From Doryteuthis pealeii (lineage: Eukaryota > Mollusca > Cephalopoda > Myopsida > Loliginidae): a stretch of DNA of 64,000 bases. Positions 9,567-20,087 of this stretch are shown here, one piece after another. Numbering within the stretch: the stretch's first letter is position 1; every line of letters starts with the position of its first letter. Under the pieces are notes generated by a model. It was not told where the DNA came from, ran no database searches, and saw only the letters and a list, made by a program, of their open reading frames with translations. The position numbers were made by a program, and so were the translations under genes. The stretch is taken from positions 90,229,671 to 90,293,670 of the forward strand of contig CM042141.1 of NCBI GenBank assembly GCA_023376005.1. Reading direction: 5' to 3'.

Positions 9567-10030
9567 ATAAACTGGTTTGGTTTCTTTGTTTAATAGCATA
9601 TCAATCTTCATGGGTTATTTAATACCAAGGCCATCCTTGTAGAAGAACAGTAGTGGCACTATTCAACCCATAGCTGGGGGGATGAGAGTGTTCATATCAA
9701 CAGTTCCCCACTTTAACACAAAGACCCAATCTGTGCTACTCGTGCACTTATTGTGGTTCTTAGGCAGATACTCTACCAACTGAGCCAAAAAGCATATATA
9801 GAGATCAATCTTCAAGGGTTATTTAATGCCAAAACCATCCTTGTAGAAAAACAGTAGTGGTACTATTTAACCCATAGCTGGGAGATAAGGGTTTTCATAC
9901 CATTCCCAAGGGTATTAGTCCGAAAGGGAACAAAATAGGGAAACTGGATTTTGAATTCGCTTACTATGATGCCCCAGTCCAACATGTTAGCTATTACGGC
10001 ACGGGGAATCCCCTTCTCATCAACTGAAAT
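9567..10030 (-). mobile_element. S4 SINE copies with an S1 fragment between them
   Basis: 9567-9692 is the S4 3' half in reverse (TTTGGTTTCTTTGTTTAATA, CCTTGTAGAAGAACAGTAGT). 9697-9786 is an S1 head in reverse (ACTCTACCAACTGAGCC). 9795-10030 is a longer S4 copy whose minus-strand head GTGCCGTAATAGCTAACATG is tRNA-like. The S1 piece appears to be inserted or fused between two S4 pieces. Confidence 0.65.
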
Positions 10031-10439
10031 ATTACATATTTGTATTAATAAAGATAAAAGAAAACAAAAAAGAAAGAACTCTACCCAGTTTCTTATTTGG
10101 AGGAGAAGGTTTTGCAATTTTCAATCTTCAGTTTGGAAAGGTAGCCTTGAAAAAGTTACAGAATCATAAAAAGCAAGCTTGTCTTGAAACTGTGCAATAA
10201 AACTAAATAAGTAAAATTAAATAAGTTATGAGAATATTTTAGTCAGAGAATGTCTAAAATTAGGACAGAAAATACATTCCATCTGTGGTTTGTCGCAGCA
10301 CACACATGTAATCACTTTTAGTTCTAATTATTGGCAGAGAAAAATAATTTCTAGTTGACCAGGAGTTTCAGTTCAAAAGTTAAGAAAAATTCAGCATATG
10401 TACAAAAGAAAAAAAAAAAGAAATTAAAACACTTTTTTA

Positions 10440-10770
10440 ATTTATTTATTTATTTAAGACTAGAATCAGCTACCCGGTGTCACCTAGGTAGAGGGGAGAT
10501 AATAAAAAGTTAGTCTCACAGATCCATTGATTATTTTGGTCTTACATAAATGGTTTATGTTTTAATCAAACACAAACAATAACTTTCCCTTCTCTTACTA
10601 TTCAAATCCTAATTTTTAAATATCTTTCCAGATATGAATAAAATCTTCATTATTTTTGTACAAAAAGCAAGCTCTGGTGATAGTGAATGTGTATATATAT
10701 TCACTTTGTCATTAATTATTTTATTTTCATAGTTCCATCCAAACATACATACACACACACAATTATGTAT
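10440..10770 (-). mobile_element. HL Helitron-like element, reverse orientation
   Basis: 10452 starts ACTAGAATCAGCTACCCGGT, the inverse of the HL 3' end. GTTAGTCTCACAGATCCATT and, near 10690, TATATATTCACTTTGTCATT with AATTATTTTATTTTCATAG match the inverse of the HL 5' half. The centre is diverged. Confidence 0.55.
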
Positions 10771-11200
10771 GTATAGATAGATAAATTTGTAAAGAAAACC
10801 CAAAAGAAAATGCAAGAATAGATTTTTTTTTAATTAAAAAAACTCCATATTTCTAAAATTTCATTATGTCTGTGTGTGTAAGTATATATGAAAGTGTGTA
10901 CTGGAGGTTTTGTTTCCATCTATTGAAAGAATTTATCATTTCAACTCTGGTTAAACACGATGCTACTCGGCCATGTTGTGAACTTGAAGGATGGTACTGA
11001 CACTCATTGAAACAACGGTGCAATCACATGTAAATAAAACTTGTTCATATTTACTCACAGTTTTGCGTATTACGACCATTTATAAAGATATAAGTTCATT
11101 TCAGAAAAGAAAGATAAATCAAAAGTGAATGACAAAACAATCACAAGAACAAAAAATCACAACCTCTATTCAGGGAAGATGCAGCCAATGTGTAAGTATA
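10771..11200. other. No recognisable feature
   Basis: AT-rich sequence with short TA and TG runs. No family or exon recognised. Confidence 0.55.
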
Positions 11201-11307
11201 TATATATATATATGTTATCATATAGGTACACGGTAATAAACTACTCGAGTTTCACCATAAGGATCTTCAGGTTTAAATCCACTGGGTTAATCAAGATATT
11301 GATTAAT

Positions 11308-11362
11308 TGCAGTCGATTTCACATGTATTTATCGCGATAAATACACACGTGAAATCAACTGC
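11308..11362. repeat. Near-perfect 50-bp palindrome
   Basis: Left arm GATTTCACATGTATTTATC, centre GCG, right arm GATAAATACACACGTGAAATC with one small offset. It sits next to a (TA)n tract at 11198-11213 and may be the centre of a small foldback element. Confidence 0.75.
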
Positions 11363-11424
11363 CTTTTATTCACATAAAAGGTCATAAGGTCACAAGTATG
11401 GGGTATCCAGTATGGAACAAAGTT

Positions 11425-11500
11425 GCTCTTCAGTAGTAATGGATCTGTGAGACTAGCTTGCTTAACCATTACACCACGATGGGGCACCTATTGTGGGTAG
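11425..11500 (-). mobile_element. S3 SINE fragment
   Basis: AATGGATCTGTGAGACTAGC then CTTAACCATTACACCACGAT and GGGGCACC. This is the inverse of the S3 head. Confidence 0.55.
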
Positions 11501-12075
11501 GGGTATAAGTGAAAGATAAGTTCATGTTAAAAGCTAAGTATGAAGTAGATGAATGACTCTTAATTTAATTATATTTCAATTTTTATTTTTATTTCATTTA
11601 ACTTTTTACAATTGTTTCATTTATTTATCTATTTTTTTTTTTAATGGCTTGAGTCACTGTTGTTGAGTAGTTTTAAGACCAAATCAACCCATGTTAAGTT
11701 GCTCAGAATTGAGCCACTCCCAACCTTGCCATGTTGAGTTAACCCCCCCCCCCACTGCAAACTGTTATACACAATTTCATAGAATTTAATCACCCCCCAT
11801 CCACACTGGGTTGTGTTTCATTTCTGTCTTATGATCATATTGTGATGAAGATTAGTTGTACTCTTGTTGACAGAACTTAGGCAGACTTTAAAAAAAATGT
11901 TTTTTTTTTCTTTTTAAAATAAAATTACATTTTCAAGGATCAGGAACTTGAATGGGTGTATTGTATACAAGAAGATAAGTGCTAAACTTAGAAATACATT
12001 ATGTTCTATACGGCATAACAATTGTGGCTGAGGGTGACAATGTTTTATAAAGCATATTGCATTCATTAAAATTGT
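11501..12075. other. No recognisable feature
   Basis: AT-rich sequence with a poly-C run at 11745-11755 and T/A homopolymers. No gene seen. Confidence 0.55.
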
Positions 12076-12560
12076 CATAAAGAAAATGACATTTAAAGAT
12101 TGGAAGTGGCTTCCTCTGGTCTTATATAGTAAACTAACTTAAAAGACGCCCTATCGGCGGCAATTAATCTAACTCCTACGGAGAGGTCTTGATTGGATCT
12201 TTGGCCCAACAATGACACTTCATGCATTGAGCACATATTGATTTTTATTGTACAATAAAATTTGTTGCAAAAAAATCAAATAAAAAAAATCGCCAAAAAC
12301 AATTGCAGTAATTAAAACTTGGGAATCCAAAAATTCATGATTGCGAATCTGAATTCGGTTCAGAATGTTTTTAATTTTCTCATAGAGTTGGTTTGCTTCC
12401 AGAATGGTATTACATGTTGGGCTACATCCTCTAGGAGTAAAGTTGAAAAAAATGTGACACACGGACGTTCGCGTTTATTATTAGAGATTAATAATCTCAT
12501 AAGAAAATGACATTCAAAGAATGGAAGTTGTTTCCTCTGATCTCCATATTGAAAATGTAG
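12076..12560. repeat. Pair of about 45-bp direct repeats flanking 370 bp
   Basis: 12084-12121 (AAATGACATTTAAAGATTGG) and 12502-12543 (AAATGACATTCAAAGAATGG) are directly repeated, each followed by a CTTCCTCTG or TTTCCTCTG motif. The interior (12140-12490) is slightly GC-richer. This could be a small element or a local duplication. Confidence 0.45.
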
Positions 12561-12756
12561 TTCTTCAAAACTTTTCATTGTCAATTCTTGAGGTGAGGAG
12601 GGAAAAAATGACTAAAAAGCCTCTACAGTGGTGTCCCCAGAATCTGAATTTAATTTGTTCAAGGAAGCTCTTGAGATTGCATTAAGTTTGAATATGAATA
12701 TAAGTGTATAATGACCTGATATGTGAAAGATTTACATTACATTCAAAAATCTCAAA

Positions 12757-12845
12757 AGTTGACCTTGTGTCACATCCTACTTGCTGGATGACCCATAGTA
12801 GTGATCATCTTACTCGTGGCAAAAAGTTGTGTAAATAATTAACCC
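12757..12845 (+). mobile_element. S2 SINE tail fragment
   Basis: AAAAGTTGACCTTGTGTCAC then ATCCTACTTGCTGG. This is the S2 3' tail, with a short insertion before CTCGTGGC. Confidence 0.5.
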
Positions 12846-13030
12846 TAACCACCATTAAAAAAATCTGATAATTTACAAAATGTAATAAGAACATTGTCTT
12901 AATATCAATAACTGTATTTGGTTGAGGAAGGAACTCCTTAAAATTCAAAATGGTGCATCAATGAAAAGAGAATATTACATTTAAGGGGTTTGTAGATATT
13001 ATCTATTACAAGTAAAATAAAAAATAATTT
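12846..13030. other. No recognisable feature
   Basis: AT-rich, unique by eye. Confidence 0.5.
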
Positions 13031-13031
13031 A

Positions 13032-13285
13032 GGAGCCGTTTTGTCTCAGTCAGCAGAGCTTCTGCCAAGCAGCCACAAAGTTCCAGGTTCGATACCAGCC
13101 CTCACCAATTCAGCACATGAATAGTACTGCTTGGACCGAGTAGTATATTGGGGAGTTGATGGTAAGTGTGGTGCTGCACCACAGATGCTAAAACAATCTC
13201 CCTGGTCTAGGACAAGCAAAAAGGAGATAGACTCCCTCGCTGTTCAGCTGACACCAACAATAGGTCACTCTGCTAAAGACTTTTA
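13032..13285 (+). mobile_element. S1 tRNA-derived SINE
   Basis: GTCTCAGTCAGCAGAGC (box A), AGGTTCGATACCAGCCC (box B), the body CTAAAACAATCTCCCTGGTC and the tail ACCAACAATAGG. Its second half forms the left arm of the big foldback 13141-13894. Confidence 0.8.
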
Positions 13286-13894
13286 CAAGTAAAAGGTTTA
13301 GTTTGTATTATCTAGATTTTTAGACTGTTGTCCTCATCTTTATTGTTATATACACAACATCTCAACCAATGTTGCCTTCCGACCTTTTCCAGTTGGGACA
13401 CATAGCGCAATGGATATATGGGTTGATTTAATGCAGTTCTAAGTGACTATTATCTGTAGGTTGCAGGTTCAATTCCTGATTATGGGCAAAAATAACATAG
13501 AATACTTTACATAGCTTGACACTTGCGTCTGATCATGGTTGAACGGAATAAGAAAATCTACCCCAATAGATTAAATAAAGGGTTCGGTTTGAGGTTCTAT
13601 TAAAGTTCTCAATAATGACAAGAAGACTCCCAAGTTTGACAAGAAACACCTGAAGAAGGCTGGAGGGCAGATAAATTGAAACATATATGTATATATAACA
13701 ATAAAGATGAGGACAACAGTCTGAAAAATCTAAATAATACAAACTAAACCTTTTACTTGTAAAAGTCATTAGCAGAGTGGCCTATTGTCGGTATCAGTGA
13801 GGGAGTCTATCCCCTTTTCACTTGTGCTAGACCAGGGAGATTATTTTTGCATCTGAGGTGGAGTGCCACATCTACCATCAGCTCCCCAATATAC
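13141..13894. mobile_element. Composite foldback (about 250-bp arms) containing S1 halves and FB-1
   Basis: The left arm runs from AGTATATTGGGGAG (13142) through the S1 tail, TTTTACAAGTAAAAGGTTTA and ACTGTTGTCCTCATCTTTAT. The right arm runs back through ATAAAGATGAGGACAACAGT and TAAACCTTTTACTTGTAAAA to CAGCTCCCCAATATA. The roughly 250-bp loop (13397-13645) contains a tRNA-like module (GCGCAATGGATATATGG ... TGCAGGTTCAATTCCTG). The same arms and loop recur at 57000-57600. This is a non-autonomous element that probably carried a SINE along. Confidence 0.7.
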
Positions 13895-14270
13895 AAATTA
13901 TCAAGCCTCATCTAAAAGATTCAGACAAATAAAAGGTTTTGTCTTAATAAAACAAAGAATCAACTTGTGTACACACATACACAACACATACACACACACA
14001 CACATACACACATATATACACACACACACACGCACACAGTGTTAAGAAAAAAAACCTTTCAAGGAAACTATTACAAATACAACATAAAAACCATATCAAC
14101 TTTTTTGCGTATTCAGTGAGTGGGTGGGGGGATTTATAGTTCTCAATATTAGTCACTTTACTATATAAGTGACTAAAAGATGTTGGTGGCATGCTACTTC
14201 AAGAAAGAAACAAACCACAAGAGGGTCAGTGACATTGGAAATAAGACATTTAAAACAAAGTTCACTTGAC

Positions 14271-14302
<32 letters not shown>
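13895..14302. repeat. CA/TA microsatellites
   Basis: 13965-14038 is a mixed (CA)n/(TA)n array and 14272-14302 is (TA)n. 13895-13930 is the outer end of FB-1 (TTATCAAGCCTCATC). No gene seen between. Confidence 0.8.
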
Positions 14303-14306
<4 letters not shown>

Positions 14307-14461
14307 TTCAAAGAAAGAAAAACTTAACAAACCGTTCATCCCGTTATAATATTTATTTCGACCAGAGTTTCAAAATGAGTCTAGCTTCCTCAGACAGGTT
14401 TTACAAATATCTGATATTTAACAGGATGACGGTTTATTAAGTTTTTCTTTCTTTGAAAGTT
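14303..14461. mobile_element. Small foldback with 38-bp arms
   Basis: Left arm AACTTTCAAAGAAAGAAAAA then CTTAACAAACCGT. Right arm ACGGTTTATTAAGTTTTTCT then TTCTTTGAAAGTT. It is adjacent to a (TA)n tract. The loop is about 80 bp and non-coding. Confidence 0.75.
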
Positions 14462-14654
14462 GAATATTGCTCTGTATATAATTAATTTATTGATTATCAT
14501 ACATTGAGCTCTCTTAGGGATTTATATAAATCCTTGAATGAATATATATGTTTGCACCTACAAGAGCCTACATTATGGTTGTATAGTGAGATTTCAATGA
14601 CCCCAAATAGAATCATCCCTTACTTACCAGTCATTTGGATTATCTTACTTATAT

Positions 14655-14850
14655 ATATATGGAAATACGGTGAGGAAATTAATCCGACAATATGTGAAGA
14701 AAATATTTTCAAAAATATAACAAACACAGGATGTTACGATCAGGGGAAACAATTTTATGTGTCTATACTTAAGTATTTCGGTATTAAACCATCATCAGGA
14801 TACTGTTACAGAAATTTTTTTGTGAGGGAGAAAAATGAAAAATGTTAAGT
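14655..14850 (+). mobile_element. Diverged copy of the 'CGTTTCGGTC' repeat family
   Basis: GGAAATACGGTGAGGAAATT, ACACAGGATGTTACGATCAG and ATTAAACCATCATCAGGATA parallel the block at 46066-46210. That block runs GGGAGAAATATGAGGAG, ACACGGGATGTTGTAG, then CTTCTTCAGGAC. It follows a TA tract as that one does. Confidence 0.45.
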
Positions 14851-15138
14851 GTATAGTGAATGTGTGAATATGATGTTATTAACCGTTAATTTTCATATGT
14901 GCGTTTGTTTACAAAAGCCGATGATGTGATCATTGCATGTGCAAAAATGGAAAGTGAAGATCATAGGATGACGCATGCAGAAACGTGAATAGGCGGAGAA
15001 CGAAATGCTAACTAAGATATGACATATTTCATATGGATATTAATGTTTAGAAAATTAAAAAATTAATAGATAGAACGTTTAATATATATATAGAATAAAA
15101 ACATTAATTTCTAAACATTCATATATATATATATATAT
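14851..15138. other. AT-rich; small inverted repeat and (TA)n
   Basis: TTAATGTTTAGAAA near 15040 and TTTCTAAACATT near 15107 form a short inverted repeat. (TA)n at 15120-15138. Confidence 0.5.
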
Positions 15139-15275
15139 GTTAGGGTAGCATAGACATAAAATCAACAACACTTAGTAACTGTCAGTTTCTTGGCTATGCA
15201 ATTGGTATGAAAATGACACAAGTGAGAAACTGACAATTACCAAGCACCATTGACTTATGTTTTCGCTACCCTAAC
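15139..15275. mobile_element. MITE with GTTAGGGTAGC termini
   Basis: Left GTTAGGGTAGCATAGACATA and right ATGTTTTCGCTACCCTAAC are inverted. Inner CTTAGTAACTGTCAGTTTCT pairs with GAGAAACTGACAATTACCAA. It is flanked by (TA)n. Half copies occur at 46980-47052 and 56005-56070. Confidence 0.7.
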
Positions 15276-15376
15276 TTAGATATATATGTTCTATAAATGA
15301 TATTAAAACACTCTTTATTTATAAATATAGCAAACTATATTATCATTATTATACATATATATATATATATATATAT

Positions 15377-15655
15377 TTACAGAGATGTTCTGCGTCCCTG
15401 ACACACAAAAATTTAAAAGGATGCAGTAAAATCATATCCATGCGTCCCAGTGTTTTTCTTTTTTCTTCCCTAAGCATTTAAAGCTAACTATAAATACATT
15501 TCAATAGTTTCTTAGAAATGAATTACACAGGATAGGTTACAAGATAGGAGTTAGATGGCTTTAGCTGGTACCCATCAATTTTCCCGGAGACTCATTCAAA
15601 GCAAATACGTGTGTCCCAGGACACACTAAATCAAAAAGCTATCAGCATTACTGTA
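15377..15655 (+). mobile_element. D-family MITE
   Basis: Termini CAGAGATGTTCTGCG and CTATCAGCATTACTG are imperfect inverted repeats with TA flanks. Body: GGATGCAGTAAAATCATATC and GTCCCAGTGTTTTTCTTTTT. Shared with copies at 31618, 35270, 37577, 43645, 48175 and 52680. Non-coding. Confidence 0.75.
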
Positions 15656-15740
15656 TATATATTTTTCAAAAGTCAAACGCCTCTGAAGACGAATAACACT
15701 GAAAAAGTGTTATTCAGAAACCAATGGTAGGACAGACTTT

Positions 15741-15762
15741 ATAATTATAAATAAATAAATAA

Positions 15763-15806
<44 letters not shown>
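15741..15806. repeat. (AAAT)n and (TA)n microsatellite
   Basis: (AAAT)n 15746-15768 runs straight into (TA)n to about 15806. Confidence 0.9.
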
Positions 15807-15810
<4 letters not shown>

Positions 15811-15964
15811 TTACTAAACTCCTCATTAGGTTTGTGTGTGTACATCAATGGCTTATATTCCTTAGAAGCAAGATATATATTGCTTGCCTAATCATCTAAG
15901 GAAATGGATTTGGTGACCAGAGTATGACCTCACTTGTTGCCAGAACATAAGACCTGTGTCATTC

Positions 15965-16285
15965 CTTAACAGTCAGGGTGTAGTGGCAAAGTGGACTGCA
16001 ACATCTTAGTAAGTGAGTTCAAACTCCAGTCACCCTATTATGTTTACTTTCAGACTAATACCCTTGGGAAAGGTATCACCCTCATTCCCCCAGCCATGGA
16101 TTAAATAGTACGATTACTGTTCTTCTACAAGGATGGTTTTGGCATTAAATAACCCACAAAGGTTGATATACCATTAAACAAAGAAACCAAACCACACCAT
16201 AAATAGTACCACTACTGTTCTTCTACAAGGATGGCTTTGGCATTAAATAAACCACAAAGGTTGATATGCCATTAAACAAAGAAAC
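15965..16285 (+). mobile_element. S4 SINE plus duplicated 3' tail
   Basis: The tRNA-like head GGGTGTAGTGGCAAAGTGGA is followed by box-B-like GAGTTCAAACTCCAG. The body is ACCCTTGGGAAAGGTATCAC, then TTCTTCTACAAGGATGG, and the tail GGCATTAAATAACCCAC...TTGATATACCATTAAAC. The last 85 bp (TAGTACCACTACTGTTCTTC onward) is repeated once more at 16204-16285. Confidence 0.75.
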
Positions 16286-16289
16286 CAAA

Positions 16290-16600
16290 CCATCAAGTGT
16301 CATGGGTAAGACAAACTTCATCTAATGGTGAGGTTCCAATTTTGGAGCTCTGGGGTGTGTGGAAAACCCCTTCATTGCCATTACTCCAATGTCCACTCTG
16401 ACTAAGAATGGTAGTACCTGTTAGGGTCCCATCTATGGGTTAAATAGAAAAAATGAGTTTAAAAACATTGTGTTTAAAAAAATTGAGTTTAAATTAAAAA
16501 ATTTTGATTACCCATCAAGAATGAATAAAACAAAATGTCTTTGACATAAAATAACCCAACAAGGGTTGACATGCTTTAAAATCCAACCAACTAACCAAAC
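16290..16600 (+). mobile_element. S5 SINE-like 3' half
   Basis: CATCTAATGGTGAGGTTCCA, AGTACCTGTTAGGGTCCC and the tail GACATAAAATAACCCAAC...GGTTGACATGCTTTAAAAT, followed by an AACC-rich end. Confidence 0.75.
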
Positions 16601-16694
16601 CATCAATGAATAAAGAATGAATGAAACAATGATTGAGGCTTACAGATATCTTTATATAGCACCTCAACTAAACTGGGGGGGGGGTCCCTGTTTT

Positions 16695-16918
16695 GTAGTG
16701 ACTAATGTGTTTTACTGCGACATCTTAGTAAGTGAGTTCAAACCCCAATCACACTATTATGTTTATTCTTTGTCAAATACCCTTGGGAAATTATGAACAC
16801 TTACATCTCCCCATCCATGGGTTGAATAGTACCACTACTGTTCTTCTACAAGGATGGTTTTGGTGCTGGATAACCTAAAAAGGTTGATAGGCCATTGAGA
16901 CCAAAGAAACCAAACAAA
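16695..16918 (+). mobile_element. S4 SINE
   Basis: GTAGTGACTAATGTGTTTTA and GAGTTCAAACCCCAATCAC form the tRNA-like part. ACTGTTCTTCTACAAGGATG and TTGATAGGCCATTGAGACC form the tail. Confidence 0.75.
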
Positions 16919-17230
16919 ATAATATATATAAACTTACACTTATTTTACTTTTTTCTGCATACTGTTGTACTCTCCCTCCCCCTCATATCATACCCCCCCT
17001 CCAAAAATATTACCTTTTCAGTATAAAAGTAGACTGTAAAAAACTTTTGTTCTTCACAATAAATTTTGACAAAGCTTTGCTAAATACCGAGGCGAAATAT
17101 CAATTGAATTTAGTTGTTGTGTTGTTATATCCACTTTTTCTTCTATTTTCAACCACATTTTGTCAGATTTACTCAATCCTTCACTCCTCATACTGTTATG
17201 AGTAAAAATGTCCACAGCACAATTGAAGAA
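16919..17230. other. No recognisable feature
   Basis: Unique-looking sequence. Open reading on the plus strand from 17114 is not supported by any domain. Confidence 0.5.
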
Positions 17231-17234
17231 AGAT

Positions 17235-17874
17235 GTAAACGGTTATTTTTTCCGTCTTTTCCTTTATATTTTGCTCTTGATGAAGACCGCTCTATTAAAA
17301 AGGTCGAAACAGATTCTGTCAGCAAACTATTAACATCTTTTGTTTTTTCTAAAAATGTTAAATTCATACTGTCGATTAACTTCCATTTACTTCATATTGT
17401 CTATTGAAAAAACAAAATATCTGGATTTTTACATCTCTGCAGGCTAATATGATCTACAACACTACGGATTTGTCAACAACTACAAATTCTTGAAACTTTA
17501 CATCTTTCTTCAATTGGGCTGTGGATTTTTAACTTACTTTTTGTAGCTGGAATGCATTATGAACATTTTTGATACTTATTATACACTTTTTTTATATATA
17601 TTTTTACATCAGACTCTTTTGAGTTTTTACTATGGATTATAATGCTTCTGTTTTTTTTAAATAAAATTTATTTTATTTTTAACACAGAATACGCATTTTT
17701 TTTTTTTAAATTCCAGCATCGAAAACCAGCATTCGTTTGTACCCCTCCTTCTAACGGTTATTTTTTCCATCTTTCCTTTATATTTTGCTCTTGATGAAAA
17801 CTGTTCTATTAAAAAGGTCGAAACAGATTCTGTCAGCAAACTATTGAAGCTTTTTTTTTTCTAAAAATGTTAAA

Positions 17875-17935
<61 letters not shown>
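17235..17935. repeat. Repeated block (two copies) and long (TA)n
   Basis: 17240-17370 and 17754-17878 are about 90 percent similar. Both contain TATTTTGCTCTTGATGAA, CTATTAAAAAGGTCGAAACA and GATTCTGTCAGCAAACTATT. Each continues to TAAAAATGTTAAATTCATA. The second is followed by (TA)n at 17877-17935. CTTGATGAAGA...GGTCGAAAC is a near-palindrome (GAAGACCGC/AGGTCGAAAC), as in other TA-flanked families here. Confidence 0.65.
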
Positions 17936-17938
<3 letters not shown>

Positions 17939-18611
17939 CTTATCTTTACTTTTTGTATTTTGTGTATTTGTAAATATATGTTTTGTCTTTTTATTTGTAA
18001 ATATATGTTTGTTGTTTTATTTTTATGTATTTTGTATTTTGGTAAATATGTTTGTTGTCTTTGTATTTTGTGTATTTTGTATTGAACAAAATGTCCCTTG
18101 CACTTCATCCGCACAGTTATCTGACCAGCTTTGAAAAACAAGTTTAGTGATCTCTGCTCTAGGCTAATGTAGATAGCATATATACTAGTGTATAAGGTAA
18201 ACAGATATATAAGACCACCCACAAATTTTCAAGTTAAAATGTACATTTTAGGATATACTCACTGTAGAAGATGACTCTCTCAAACCATGCCAAGTTTCAG
18301 TAGCGTTTTTGGTTAAATTTCTCAAGAAAATGATGGGTGAGATACTATCATTTAATTATCACAATATACAAGACCCCATGTGTGGGTGCTGCATTTTCAG
18401 TAGGCTTTGTGAGAAGAGCAGAGGGAGAGTTTCAACATATTAAACTAAATATATCATATCCTGAGTATGCTCTAGCAAAACGGTGTGAATGCAGCACACC
18501 TAGGGCTAACAGCTGTTGTTTATAGTACATCCGTTCAGCTTTTGCAAATGGAAACATTTATGAATTTCTATCTTAATAAATATGTTTTTTTTTCTTGTTG
18601 TCCTACAATCA
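17936..18611. other. T-rich low complexity; no gene
   Basis: 17936-18090 is a degenerate TTGTATTTTGTGTATTTG array. 18180-18540 looks unique, and I cannot classify it. Confidence 0.5.
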
Positions 18612-19035
18612 TACTACATCTATCTATACATATATAAAGGGTAGTTTATGTGTATGTATGTATGTATGTATGTATGTATGTCTGATGAAATTATGAAAAT
18701 AAAACAATTAATGACAAAGTAAATATATATACACATTCACTATCACCAGAACTTGCTTTTTGAGCAAAAATGGCAATGATTTGATTTGTATTCATGAAGA
18801 TAATTAAAAAATAAGATTTAAATGATAACAGTATTTTTTTTTCTGCATTTAATATTTTAAAAAGGAGACATTAATATTTCTTTTCAGAATGTCTTGATGA
18901 ACGCAGGGTCTTTTTTATGTAGCGATTTTAATGGGACATCCTGCAATGATCTAACTCATGATTCAATAATATTGGATCTATGAAACTACCTTTTTTACTC
19001 CCCTCTCTACTCAAGTGACGCCAGGTAGCTACTTC
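18612..19035 (+). mobile_element. HL Helitron-like element, copy in tandem (first)
   Basis: CTATACATATATAAAGGGTA start, then a (TATG)n run 18653-18680. ATTCACTATCACCAGAACTT and GCATTTAATATTTTAAAAAG are internal. It ends CAAGTGACGCCAGGTAGCTA then CTTCTAGT. Immediately followed by a second copy. Confidence 0.7.
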
Positions 19036-19342
19036 TAGTACATATATAAAGGGCAGTTGGTTTGTATGTCTGTATGTTCAGATGAAATTATGAAAATAAA
19101 ACAATTACTGACAAAGTAAATGTATATACACATTAAATATCACCAGTTCCTGCTTGTTTTGCAAAAATTATGATGATTCGATTTATATTTGAAGATATTT
19201 AAAAATTAAAATATACATAGAAATAGCATTGAAATTCTACTTTAAAAAGGCCAACATTTGTAAATCTCAATAGTAAACAAACCAATACACCAGGTTTTTT
19301 TCCCCTTCCTCTACCCAGATGCTGGGTAGCCACTTCTAGTAT
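19036..19342 (+). mobile_element. HL Helitron-like element, copy in tandem (second, internally deleted)
   Basis: ACATATATAAAGGGCAGTTG begins right after the previous CTAGT. TTCAGATGAAATTATGAAAA and AATATCACCAGTTCCTGCTT follow. The end is CCCAGATGCTGGGTAGCCAC then TTCTAGT. Head-to-tail arrangement is a known Helitron habit. Confidence 0.7.
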
Positions 19343-19431
19343 CATATAAAAGGTAGGAGTATTTTTATACAACTACACTTTGATTATTTCTTTATAATAC
19401 AAATTAAGTTGTTTCAGTAGAAAATAGGGTA

Positions 19432-19990
19432 ATCTTGAACTTCAAGTGATTAAATTCCTACCATAAAATTGTACTTGTGCATTATTTGAAATGAACTTAA
19501 TTGTTACTAAAAACACATTTTATGATATTTTAGAGTTAATGAATGAATTTTATAATGCAGAGTTATTTTATTTCAAAATTTTCTTATTTTTTCAGGTCAC
19601 TTGATAAATTGATGATAAATCAACACTGAAAATTTCATTAAAATCGGATAAATCCCTGATTTTTAGTAATTTTTTTTTCAATGGAGGGTGGGGGGTAAAT
19701 TTATTTTGTAAAATACTGATTTTACAGCAACTTTGGCAATGCCTATATAAAATTAATTAACTGATGAAGAAATCAGAGTGAAATCCCTTTGTTCTTTTTC
19801 CGAGAAGAAGCATGTAAACAATGGCAACCATCTTTGATTCAACATAATTTTCACGGAGAAAACAACGCTTTTCAAATCCATTTTAGTGCATGTTTTCAAC
19901 TCCAAAATATCATAAAATGTCTTTTTAATAACAATTAAGTTCATTTCAAATTATGTGTAAGTACAATTTTATAGTAGTAGTACAGTTTTA
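19432..19990. mobile_element. Foldback element with about 105-bp arms
   Basis: The left arm (19432-19545) contains AAATGAACTTAATTGTTACT and CATTTTATGATATTTTAGAG. The right arm (19877-19990) is its inverse (CTCCAAAATATCATAAAATG, AATAACAATTAAGTTCATTT). Interior pieces such as GAATGAATTTTATAATG and ACTGAAAATTTCATTAAAAT also occur at 59025-59080, partly inverted, which links it to family H. Non-coding. Confidence 0.7.
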
Positions 19991-20087
19991 CAGTTCAAGA
20001 TTACTGAAAATATTATGTTTGTATTTACCAAGACAGGAGTTAGCCTACTGTAATCACAAATCTAAAAACTTGCCATGCACCCTAAGG

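Noticed and set aside
14504..14848. 114-codon plus-strand open frame
   Set aside because: Runs over a diverged non-coding repeat related to 46066-46210; not conserved as protein in that copy.
17833..18222. 129-codon minus-strand open frame
   Set aside because: Mostly (TA)n translation and T-rich degenerate repeat; no domain.
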